From the NCBI GenBank assembly GCA_934589065.1, contig CAKTNN010000019.1, positions 1-37,481 of the forward strand: a stretch of 37,481 nt of DNA, read 5' to 3'. Numbering within the stretch: position 1 is the stretch's first letter; the number at the start of each line of letters is the position of its first letter. Positions 1-6,191 of this stretch are shown here, in pieces. A program made the position numbers and the translations under genes. Source of the DNA: an uncultured Oscillospiraceae bacterium. GTDB taxonomy: Bacteria; Bacillota; Clostridia; Oscillospirales; Oscillospiraceae. The notes below the pieces were generated by a model. It worked only from the letters and a program-made list of their open reading frames with translations, was not told the origin of the DNA and made no database searches.

Positions 1-348
1 CAGAACAATTCAGAAATGATTATCTACACAACGGCAGACGGCCTGACGAAAATCGAAACGACCTTTGATGGAGATACCGTCTGGCTGTCTATTGACCAGA
101 TGGCAGAGCTGTTTCAGCGTGACAAATCAACGATTTCCAGACATATTAAGAACATTTTTTTAGAGGGAGAATTGCAGCGAGAGGCAGTTGTTGCAAAATT
201 TGCAACAACTGCTTCTGACGGGAAAGCAGCGACTGAATACAAAAAATACAAGGCACGGACGCTCAGCGGGGTTGAGCGGGATTATCTCGACGCAATTCAG
301 TTATTGGAGCAAAAAACAGGCCAAAAGGGAATAATTTCACGGGGATGA
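1..348 (+). pseudogene. RhuM-family protein remnant (5' partial, internally deleted)
   Basis: The frame is open to the left edge, and the codons before the first ATG (base 16) read QNNSE, which fits the start of RhuM-type proteins, so the true start is probably outside the window. Residues about 1-60 carry the RhuM N-terminal helix-turn-helix region (WLSIDQMAELFQRDKSTIS). After TTASDGKA the sequence jumps to TEYKKYKARTLSGVERDYL, a segment normally near the C-terminus of full-length members of roughly 330 residues. The central domain is therefore missing, and the tail ends abruptly after EQKTGQK. RhuM-like proteins are DNA-binding proteins of unclear function often found on mobile elements and pathogenicity islands. 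The region is AT-rich compared with later genes. I read it as a decayed accessory gene; a small functional HTH protein is less likely. Confidence 0.72.
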
Positions 349-401
349 CATTTGCTGTCCCTGCATTCATAAATCGGGAATTTGGAAAGGGGTGCACTGC
401 C

Positions 402-632
402 ATGCTGAGAAAGTTGAATTGTTTTTTAAACATCGTTATTGGTTCATTCATAGGAGTTTTTATTGGGTACGGAATTTATAAGTTCTGGCACTTTAAAACT
501 TATCCCAATTTATATGCCATGCAGTCTGCACCGTGGTACACAGAGCTACTGTTGGATGGTGCCATGGTGGTCGTTGTGGTGGTCGTATGTATTATCCTAA
601 AGCTGATTATTTGGAAAAAGTTAAAGCCATAA
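402..632 (+). CDS. Small two-helix membrane protein, function unknown
   Basis: A 76-residue protein starting at the ATG at 402, chosen over the in-frame ATG at 345 because a GGAAAGGGG ribosome binding site lies about 9 bases upstream of it. It has one hydrophobic segment near residues 8-26 (FLNIVIGSFIGVFIGYGIY) and a second near 53-70, containing a run of seven valines, followed by a basic tail IIWKKLKP. The short loop between them contains AMQSAPWYT. I recall similar small proteins in Clostridia but no named function. It is very AT-rich (line 421-480 is 17 of 60 G+C by my count) and follows the RhuM remnant, so it may belong to the same acquired segment. A terminator follows immediately. Confidence 0.6.
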   Translation: MLRKLNCFLNIVIGSFIGVFIGYGIYKFWHFKTYPNLYAMQSAPWYTELLLDGAMVVVVVVVCIILKLIIWKKLKP

Positions 633-651
633 CTTTCAGTTTATCGAACTG

Positions 652-687
652 GCTCTCCCGGAAAACCCCTCCGGGAGAGCTGTTTTT
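652..687 (+). terminator. Rho-independent terminator after the small membrane protein
   Basis: GCTCTCCCGG (652-661) pairs perfectly with CCGGGAGAGC (671-680) around a 9-base loop, followed by TGTTTTT. The T-run is on the + side only, so it ends the rightward transcript and also separates it from the convergent spoIVB. Confidence 0.85.
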
Positions 688-1646
688 CACCCCGCCGCCT
701 CCAGCATATTCTCAATAAAAATCCCGTAGCCCAGGGTTGGGTCATTGACGAGGACATGGGTTACGGCTCCAATAAGCTTTCCATCCTGTAAGATTGGGCT
801 GCCGGACATACCCTGTACGATGCCGCCGGTTTGGGCAATCAGCTGGGGGTCGGTGACCCGCAAAAGAAAATTACGCCCGGTGAGCCGGTCTTTTGGATAT
901 AATTTCAGAATTTCCACAGAATATTCCCGTGGTTCGCCGCCGGATACGGTGGAGCGTATGGTGGCAGAGCCGGTGTGCAGGCCTTCCCAATGGCCCACTG
1001 GGAGGGCCATACCGTCCCATCGGTGGGAGCTCTGTCCGAATATTCCCTGGGGCGTATTCTCTATAACGGTGCCAAGGGGCGTGGGGGACAGGGCTTTCCC
1101 CTTTAAGAGTCCGGGAGTGCCCGCTTTCCCCCGCTGGGCACAGAGTACCTCGGCGGGATAAACGCTGCCGGAGGTGATTTTCATCAGGCAGTCCTTAGAG
1201 GTGCTGACACCGTGCCCCAGGGCACCAAATTGCCCGTTTTCCGGGTTATACCAGGTGACGGTTCCGATGCCGGAGATACCCTGCCGGAGAAATACCCCCA
1301 GTACCCGGCTGCCATCTTTGGTTTCCGGTTCCAGGGTGATGGTGCAGCGTTTGCTGCCCCGGAGAATTTGCAGCGCCACAGCCCCTGTGCTGTTTTCCAC
1401 CAGAGGCCGGATTTGCTCGGCCTCCACAATGGGTGTGCCGTTGACGGCTTCGATTTTGTCTCCCACACGCAGTCCGGCGTCCCGCGCAGTTTTTCCCAGA
1501 AGATCGTCAAAGGCTGCAACCGTTATGGTATCATCCTGTAAATGCAGCCCAACCAGGGCCCCCACGGGTACCAGGTACTCCGCTGCCTGGACGCCCAGGG
1601 GAAGTACCAAAAAGAATACAAAAAGAATGCTGAAAAATCGTTTCAT
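687..1646 (-). CDS. spoIVB: SpoIVB-type sporulation serine peptidase (family S55)
   Basis: A 319-residue secreted or membrane-tethered protease. In B. subtilis SpoIVB is made in the forespore, acts in the intermembrane space and triggers pro-sigma-K processing through SpoIVFA. An N-terminal hydrophobic segment (1-21) is followed by a PDZ domain (about 30-105) and the S55 peptidase domain. The catalytic triad is visible: H145 in GALGHG, D266 in RVTDPQ and S281 in GMSGSP. The 15-residue D-to-S spacing equals that of B. subtilis D363/S378. It is about 100 residues shorter than the Bacillus protein, mostly before the PDZ domain. The start at 1646 has a strong GGAGGG site. It stands alone, divergent from the reductase at 1774. 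A forespore sigma promoter could not be identified with confidence. Confidence 0.93.
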   Translation of the reverse strand: MKRFFSILFVFFLVLPLGVQAAEYLVPVGALVGLHLQDDTITVAAFDDLLGKTARDAGLRVGDKIEAVNGTPIVEAEQIRPLVENSTGAVALQILRGSKRCTITLEPETKDGSRVLGVFLRQGISGIGTVTWYNPENGQFGALGHGVSTSKDCLMKITSGSVYPAEVLCAQRGKAGTPGLLKGKALSPTPLGTVIENTPQGIFGQSSHRWDGMALPVGHWEGLHTGSATIRSTVSGGEPREYSVEILKLYPKDRLTGRNFLLRVTDPQLIAQTGGIVQGMSGSPILQDGKLIGAVTHVLVNDPTLGYGIFIENMLEAAG

Positions 1647-1678
1647 GGTTTCCCTCCTTTCTTGTCTGCCTTCTTAAT

Positions 1679-1696
1679 ATTCCGCGAAGGCGGAAT
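1679..1696. other. Perfect hairpin between spoIVB and the fRMsr gene
   Basis: ATTCCGC (1679-1685), loop GAAG, GCGGAAT (1690-1696). There is no T-run on either side, so it is not a standard terminator. It could sit in the leader of either divergent gene. Confidence 0.4.
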
Positions 1697-1773
1697 TGTA
1701 ACCGCTGAAAAAGTCGAAAAATCAGAAAGAATTTGGAAAGAAATCAATAAATTACAGAAAGAAGAATGAAAAA

Positions 1774-2226
1774 ATGTATACCGTAGATTATCCTGCTCTG
1801 GTTTCCGGAATTCGTGCGCTGACAGAGGATGTGCCCTATTTGATGGCGAACCTTGCCAATACCTCCGCACTCCTTTTTGAGACCCTGCCAAACCTCAATT
1901 GGGCTGGGTTTTACCGGATGGAGGGCGGTGCCCTGGTACTGGGCCCCTTTCAAGGGAAGCCTGCCTGCATCCGCATTGCTGTAGGGAAAGGCGTATGCGG
2001 CAGCGCGGTGCAGGAAGGGAGAACCATCCGGGTGGAGGATGTCCATGCATTCCCGGGACATATCGCCTGCGACGGCGCTTCCAATTCGGAAATTGTTATC
2101 CCTTTGCGGAAAAATGGAGAAATCTGGGGCGTGCTGGATATCGATAGCCCTCTTGTTGGGCGGTTCACCCATGAGGATCAGCAGGGGTTAGAGGCAGCAG
2201 CCAGGGCAATTGAGGCTTTTCTTTGA
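1774..2226 (+). CDS. msrC: Free methionine-(R)-sulfoxide reductase, GAF-domain (fRMsr)
   Basis: A 150-residue, single-GAF-domain cytosolic enzyme that reduces free L-methionine-(R)-sulfoxide with thioredoxin as donor. Family hallmarks are NWAGFY (42-47), LGPFQGKPAC (56-65), GKGVCG (71-76), DVHAFPGHIACD (89-100), SEIVIPL and GVLDIDSP. The three cysteines C65, C75 and C99 have the spacing (10 and 24) of E. coli C84/C94/C118, so resolving and catalytic residues all appear present. The start at 1774 has only a weak purine-rich site (GAAAGAAG). It is a single gene divergent from spoIVB and upstream of the Fe-S operon, which begins with its own promoter 9 bases after this stop. The oxidative-damage role fits an anaerobe coping with oxygen. 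Confidence 0.92.
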   Translation: MYTVDYPALVSGIRALTEDVPYLMANLANTSALLFETLPNLNWAGFYRMEGGALVLGPFQGKPACIRIAVGKGVCGSAVQEGRTIRVEDVHAFPGHIACDGASNSEIVIPLRKNGEIWGVLDIDSPLVGRFTHEDQQGLEAAARAIEAFL

Positions 2227-2230
2227 TTTG

Positions 2231-2283
2231 CCTATTGACAGGGTAGGTAAAATGTGGTATGCTCCCTACAGAAATAGTAGGGA
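2231..2283. promoter_or_regulatory. Two CCTA...TAGG dyads overlapping the nifS promoter; candidate Rrf2/IscR operators
   Basis: One dyad, CCTA (2231-2234) with TAGG (2244-2247), brackets the -35. A second and longer one, TCCCTAC (2263-2269) with GTAGGGA (2277-2283), covers the predicted start site. Both share the CCTA/TAGG half-site with 9-10 base spacers. An Rrf2-family regulator is the last gene of this operon, so autoregulation is a reasonable inference. The second dyad could alternatively act as an RNA hairpin at the 5' end. Confidence 0.5.
2235..2263 (+). promoter_or_regulatory. Promoter of the nifS-nifU-rrf2 operon
   Basis: A perfect -35 TTGACA (2235-2240), a 17-base spacer and -10 TATGCT (2258-2263). 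Transcription would start near 2270, about 50 bases before the nifS ATG. Confidence 0.85.
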
Positions 2284-2320
2284 ATCTAAAACCCTTTAAA
2301 ACCACAGGAGGTTTTCATTC

Positions 2321-3508
2321 ATGACTGTTTATGCAGATAATGCGGCAACTACAAAGATGAGCCAGATTGCCATCGATGCCATGCTGCCTTATATGACCAC
2401 CATCTACGGCAATCCTTCCAGCCTGCACACCGTAGGCCAGCAGGCAAAGGAAGCGCTGGATGCCGCCCGGGAAACCGTCGCCCAGTGCCTGGGCTGTGAG
2501 CCCCGGGAAATTATCTTTACTTCCGGCGGCAGCGAGGCCGATAATCAGGCCATTATTTCCGCTGCCCGGCTGGGAGAGAAAAAAGGCAAAAAGCACATCA
2601 TTTCCACCGCCTTTGAGCACCATGCCGTGCTGCACACCCTGAAAAAGCTGGAAAAGGAAGGCTTTGAAGTTTCCCTTCTGGATGTCCGCGAGGGCCACAA
2701 TGTTACGGCCCAGCAGGTGAAGGACGCGATCCGCCAGGATACCTGTCTGGTGACCACCATGTATGCCAACAATGAGATCGGTTCCATTCTGCCTATCGCA
2801 GAAATCGGCGCCGTTTGTAAGGCTGCAGGCGTGCCCTTCCACACCGATGCCGTGCAGGCGGCGGGCCACCTGCACATCAATGTGAAGGAGCAGAATATCG
2901 ATATGCTCAGCCTGTCCGGACACAAGTTCCATGGCCCCAAGGGTATTGGCGCTTTGTATGTCCGTAAGGGCTTCCCCCTGGTGAACATCATTGAGGGCGG
3001 CGCGCAGGAGCGGGGCAAGCGGGCAGGTACGGAGAATATCCCCGCTATCTGCGGTATGGCTGCCGCTTTGAAGGATGCCTGTGACCACATAGACGAGAAT
3101 GCCGTCAAGGTTTCCGCCATGCGGGACAAGCTGATCGCGGGCCTGAGCAAGATTCCCCACAGTGCCGTAAACGGTGACCTGGTTCATCGGCTGCCCGGCA
3201 ATGTCAGCTTCTGCTTTGAGGGAATTGAGGGCGAGAGCCTGCTTCTGCTGCTGGACCAGAAGGGAATCTGCGCTTCCTCCGGTTCTGCCTGCACCTCCGG
3301 CTCTCTGGACCCCAGCCATGTGCTGCTGGCAATCGGCCGTGTTCACGATGTGGCCCACGGCTCTCTGCGTCTGAGCCTGTGCGAGACAAACACCATGGAA
3401 GAAGTGGACTACATTTTGCAGTGCGTCCCGGAAGTGGTGCAGTATCTGCGTAATATGTCCCCGGTGTGGAGAGATCTGCAGACCGGCAAGAGAACCTATA
3501 TTCTGTAA
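2321..3508 (+). CDS. nifS: Cysteine desulfurase, NifS/IscS class
   Basis: A 395-residue PLP enzyme that releases sulfur from cysteine as a persulfide and passes it to the scaffold protein made by the next gene. Visible residues are N-terminal YADNAATT, H101 in FEHHAV, D176 in FHTDAVQ, the PLP lysine K202 in SGHKFHGPKG and the persulfide cysteine C324 in SGSACTSG, in the longer active-site loop typical of class I desulfurases. Length is normal. The ATG at 2321 has an AGGAGG site about 9 bases upstream. It is followed 17 bases later by the NifU-like scaffold and then by an Rrf2 regulator, so the role is general Fe-S assembly. No mnmA gene follows, although that is a common neighbour elsewhere. 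Confidence 0.96.
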   Translation: MTVYADNAATTKMSQIAIDAMLPYMTTIYGNPSSLHTVGQQAKEALDAARETVAQCLGCEPREIIFTSGGSEADNQAIISAARLGEKKGKKHIISTAFEHHAVLHTLKKLEKEGFEVSLLDVREGHNVTAQQVKDAIRQDTCLVTTMYANNEIGSILPIAEIGAVCKAAGVPFHTDAVQAAGHLHINVKEQNIDMLSLSGHKFHGPKGIGALYVRKGFPLVNIIEGGAQERGKRAGTENIPAICGMAAALKDACDHIDENAVKVSAMRDKLIAGLSKIPHSAVNGDLVHRLPGNVSFCFEGIEGESLLLLLDQKGICASSGSACTSGSLDPSHVLLAIGRVHDVAHGSLRLSLCETNTMEEVDYILQCVPEVVQYLRNMSPVWRDLQTGKRTYIL

Positions 3509-3525
3509 TTTGGAGGAAGCAAAAA

Positions 3526-3954
3526 ATGGCACTTTACAGTGAAAAAGTTATGGATCACTTTACCCACCCCCGCAATGTGGGCGTGATTGAGGACGCCAAC
3601 GGTGTTGGTGAGGTCGGCAACGCCAAGTGCGGCGATATTATGAAGATTTACCTGAAGATCGAAAACGATATCATTCAGGATGTCAAGTTCGAGACCTTCG
3701 GCTGCGGCAGCGCCATTGCCTCTTCTTCCATGGCAACCGAAATGATCAAGGGCAAGTCCATTCACGAAGCAATGGCGCTGACCAACAAGGCGGTTGCCGA
3801 GGCACTGGATGGCCTGCCTGCCCACAAGATGCACTGCTCTGTGCTGGCGGAGGAAGCCATCAAGAAGGCACTGAAGGACTACTATGATCGCGCGGGTCTG
3901 CCCTACGACGAGAAGGATTTCCCCGACTGCGAGCATTGCGAGCACTGCGACTGA
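3526..3954 (+). CDS. nifU: Fe-S cluster scaffold, NifU/IscU N-terminal type
   Basis: A 142-residue scaffold on which Fe-S clusters are built from NifS-derived sulfur. The start at 3526 is chosen because a GGAGG site lies just upstream and the protein begins MALYSEKVMDHF as in the family. A longer frame beginning at 3466 overlaps the nifS end and is not credible. The ligand residues C35 and D37 (NAKCGD), C60 (FGCGSAIASSS) and C104 (MHCSVLAEEA) are all there. The C-terminus ends DCEHCEHCD, adding three cysteines (C135, C138, C141) in a CxxCxxC pattern. It is the second gene of the operon, one base from the next start. Confidence 0.95.
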   Translation: MALYSEKVMDHFTHPRNVGVIEDANGVGEVGNAKCGDIMKIYLKIENDIIQDVKFETFGCGSAIASSSMATEMIKGKSIHEAMALTNKAVAEALDGLPAHKMHCSVLAEEAIKKALKDYYDRAGLPYDEKDFPDCEHCEHCD

Positions 3955-3955
3955 T

Positions 3956-4381
3956 ATGATTGTATCAACCAAAGGCCGCTATGCCCTGCGGGTGATGCTG
4001 TGCTTTGCCCAGCGGGGAGGGGAGGAGTACATCCCCATTAAGGAGATTGCGGAAAAGGAAGACATCTCCTTAAAATATCTGGAATCCATCATGACGATGC
4101 TTTCCAAAGGCGGCCTGGTGGATGCCGTCCACGGAAAGGGCGGCGGCTACCGCCTGAACCGCAAGCCGGAGGAATACACCGTCGGCAGCATCCTGAAGCT
4201 GACCGAGGGGGGCCTTACGGTTGTTTCCTGCACCGCAGAAGGCCCTTCCGCCTGCTCCCGCAGCTCCTGCTGCGAGACACGGCCTATGTGGGACAAGCTG
4301 GATAAGATGATCGATGATTTCTTTGAAAGCATCACCCTGGCAGACCTGCTAAAAGAAAACGATTCCGGAAAAACGGAATAA
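3956..4381 (+). CDS. iscR: Rrf2-family transcription regulator, IscR-like
   Basis: A 141-residue winged-helix regulator, predicted to sense the Fe-S status of the cell. It begins MIVSTKGRYALRVML and includes the recognition segment SLKYLESIMTMLSKGGLVDAVHGKGGGY. C92, C100 and the pair C105/C106 resemble the three cluster-binding cysteines of IscR (92, 98, 104 in E. coli), with slightly wider spacing. The ATG at 3956 lies one base after the nifU stop, so translation is probably coupled; the upstream in-frame ATG at 3884 is inside nifU and rejected. Unlike the usual order it is the last, not the first, gene of the operon. It likely controls the promoter at 2235. Other Rrf2 members such as CymR sense cysteine status, but they lack these cysteines. 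Confidence 0.88.
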   Translation: MIVSTKGRYALRVMLCFAQRGGEEYIPIKEIAEKEDISLKYLESIMTMLSKGGLVDAVHGKGGGYRLNRKPEEYTVGSILKLTEGGLTVVSCTAEGPSACSRSSCCETRPMWDKLDKMIDDFFESITLADLLKENDSGKTE

Positions 4382-4423
4382 AAAAAACACCCGGTGCGGC
4401 GCTGAAAGCTGCATCGGGTGTTT
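4381..4423. terminator. Bidirectional terminator between iscR and the glucosyltransferase
   Basis: AAACACCCG (4385-4393) pairs with CGGGTGTTT (4415-4423), with further pairing inside. Read leftward the stem is followed by seven Ts (the A-run at 4381-4387), so it is strongest for the minus-strand gene. It also lies 3-40 bases after the iscR stop. Confidence 0.8.
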
Positions 4424-4439
4424 GCTGCATATAGGAAAA

Positions 4440-6002
4440 TCAGTTTGCCTGTTCCTGAAATTTAACCACCAGAGTATCACCTATCATGCGGATAGAGCCG
4501 CTGTTAGGGTAAGTGGGCATTGCAGCAACCTCCGGAAGATTTTCAAAGTCTTCTGGGGAGGCCGCAGGTGGTTTAAATCCACACCAAAAGTCCAAAAACT
4601 CTTGCCAGAAATGCCCAACGCAGAAGGGCGTTGCATCGTGCGGCAGGGGAGCCATAGTCAGCGCGCCAAAACCGTCAATTCGCTGGAAGGTGGGATCTAT
4701 GCATATATCGTTGTCTCCAATGTAGGCAACGGGTGTTTTGCTTGTGTAGCCAGGAGTGCTTTTTATTTGGGCGATCAGCGTGGTAAAATAGGGCTGGGCT
4801 CTGGTTTGAACATAAATCCCCTTTGTGTAAACGGCATTGTCCATCCGTATGCTGAATAGAGAAAAGATACACAATACAAAGGCGGCTGCTTTGCGGGAGA
4901 CTAAGAGAATTGTGCTATTTGACGCTTCCCAGTCGGCTTGACAGGCCAGCAGCAGGAAAGGAGCCAGCAGACCAAACTGCATAAGTGTGTAGATGTCCTC
5001 TTGGGCACACATAATGTAGATAAAGTTGGAAGCCAATGGGAAGAAAACCAGTGCCAGGGCAAGACTAAGAGCTTTTGCAGGTTTGCCGGGAAGACAGCGG
5101 GCGATATTGATTACACCCATTAGAACACTTAGTGCCAGAGTCAGGTAGTAGCAATCTACCAGACGGTAGGGGAAAATGAATGCATATCGGCCGCACCGGG
5201 TAGGAAAGAGGAATAGATAGATTGCCAGCTTGATACGCTGGAGATAATCGGCAATTCCGGCAGAGCCCATGGAGGAAATTCCCTTATATGACAATAGTTC
5301 CTGCTGAGTCAGTGAGGTGGAAAGCTTTACGCTGAGGAAATACAGGCTAATCATAATCATACAAGCACCGCAGTACCAGAGCATTTCTCTCAGAAGATGC
5401 TTTAGACTCCAGTGCTCGGCAGTATCAACTTCGCGGATGAAGTAGATTAGCAGCAGGCTGAGAAAGAGTGGAATAAAGGCCTGATAGACGCTCACCCCAA
5501 GGGTAATCAGCACGATTCCGCCTGCAAAGGAGCACGGATTTCTTTTTTTGCATAGCCAGGCTGCACCCAAAAATATCAGCAGAAGTGCGAACATATAGTA
5601 GGGAGCTGTGAAATTATAGAAGAACAGCCCGCTCATAATGGGAAATGTAATCATCAGTCCGCTGATCAGAACCCAGGTGGTTTTGCGCTTTAGCTCCATC
5701 CAGGAAATTACTACACAGCTGCAAAGGGCGGTGAACAGTATGGTCAGCAATCCGCCGGTGATGGGAAGACTGAAATTCGGGGAACCAAAGATCCAGCGGA
5801 CAATCCCTCCAAGGATCTCCAAAAACCACCGCCCGGAGACAATAGTGGAGCCAACCGTAAAGCCAAGGTGAAGCTCATCTGCTACAGAAAACTTGTTGGT
5901 TAGTGCAAGTCCGTGGGCAAGAATACCGAAAAGAAAGGTACTCAGAAAACACACGCGAACGTAATCCCGGGAGAAGTAAGACTTTAGAAAATGACGGTTC
6001 AT
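4440..6002 (-). CDS. Polytopic glucosyltransferase-domain protein (GtrII / Glucos_trans_II type)
   Basis: A 520-residue membrane protein with about ten or eleven hydrophobic helices and a soluble C-terminal part. The N-terminal part has family features: DELHLGFTVGSTIVSGRWFLEIL (no more than the motif spacing is meant), FSLPITGGLL, TFPIMSG, FTAPYY and GVSVYQAFIPL. Phage-type GtrII enzymes transfer glucose from a lipid carrier onto surface polysaccharide, so a surface-glycan role is likely but the substrate is unknown. The start at 6002 has AAAGGAGA upstream and a good promoter at 6039-6067. It is a solitary gene between housekeeping loci. A 60-base sample (5281-5340) is 27/60 G+C against 35/60 in uvrA (7261-7320), suggesting transfer. 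Confidence 0.8.
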   Translation of the reverse strand: MNRHFLKSYFSRDYVRVCFLSTFLFGILAHGLALTNKFSVADELHLGFTVGSTIVSGRWFLEILGGIVRWIFGSPNFSLPITGGLLTILFTALCSCVVISWMELKRKTTWVLISGLMITFPIMSGLFFYNFTAPYYMFALLLIFLGAAWLCKKRNPCSFAGGIVLITLGVSVYQAFIPLFLSLLLIYFIREVDTAEHWSLKHLLREMLWYCGACMIMISLYFLSVKLSTSLTQQELLSYKGISSMGSAGIADYLQRIKLAIYLFLFPTRCGRYAFIFPYRLVDCYYLTLALSVLMGVINIARCLPGKPAKALSLALALVFFPLASNFIYIMCAQEDIYTLMQFGLLAPFLLLACQADWEASNSTILLVSRKAAAFVLCIFSLFSIRMDNAVYTKGIYVQTRAQPYFTTLIAQIKSTPGYTSKTPVAYIGDNDICIDPTFQRIDGFGALTMAPLPHDATPFCVGHFWQEFLDFWCGFKPPAASPEDFENLPEVAAMPTYPNSGSIRMIGDTLVVKFQEQAN

Positions 6003-6038
6003 AGTATCTCCTTTTGGAAGAAACGGTTTTGTGCGGAT

Positions 6039-6067
6039 ATTATACCGGATTATTCGAGAAAAAGCAA
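6039..6067 (-). promoter_or_regulatory. Promoter of the glucosyltransferase gene
   Basis: On the minus strand TTGCTT (6062-6067), a 17-base spacer and TATAAT (6039-6044), about 35 bases before the ATG. Confidence 0.7.
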
Positions 6068-6100
6068 GTTTCCCTAAAGAGATTTATCCCACCGGATACT

Positions 6101-6114
6101 CGAAATTACGTTTG
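6101..6114 (+). promoter_or_regulatory. Possible LexA/SOS box upstream of uvrA
   Basis: CGAAATTACGTTTG matches the Bacillus-type box CGAACRNRYGTTYC at 11 of 14 positions, counting the free N. It lies 9 bases upstream of the proposed uvrA -35. UvrA is SOS-controlled in many Gram-positives. The mismatches in the left half-site make this tentative. Confidence 0.4.
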
Positions 6115-6123
6115 AAAATATAC

Positions 6124-6152
6124 TTGTAGTGGACGGGATTGTGTGATATACT
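6124..6152 (+). promoter_or_regulatory. Probable uvrA promoter
   Basis: TATACT (6147-6152) is a good -10. TTGTAG (6124-6129) at 17-base spacing is a weak -35. The ATG follows 40 bases downstream. Confidence 0.55.
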
Positions 6153-6191
6153 ATAGAAATAAATTATTTATGTCAGCCAGAGAGGTAGACT

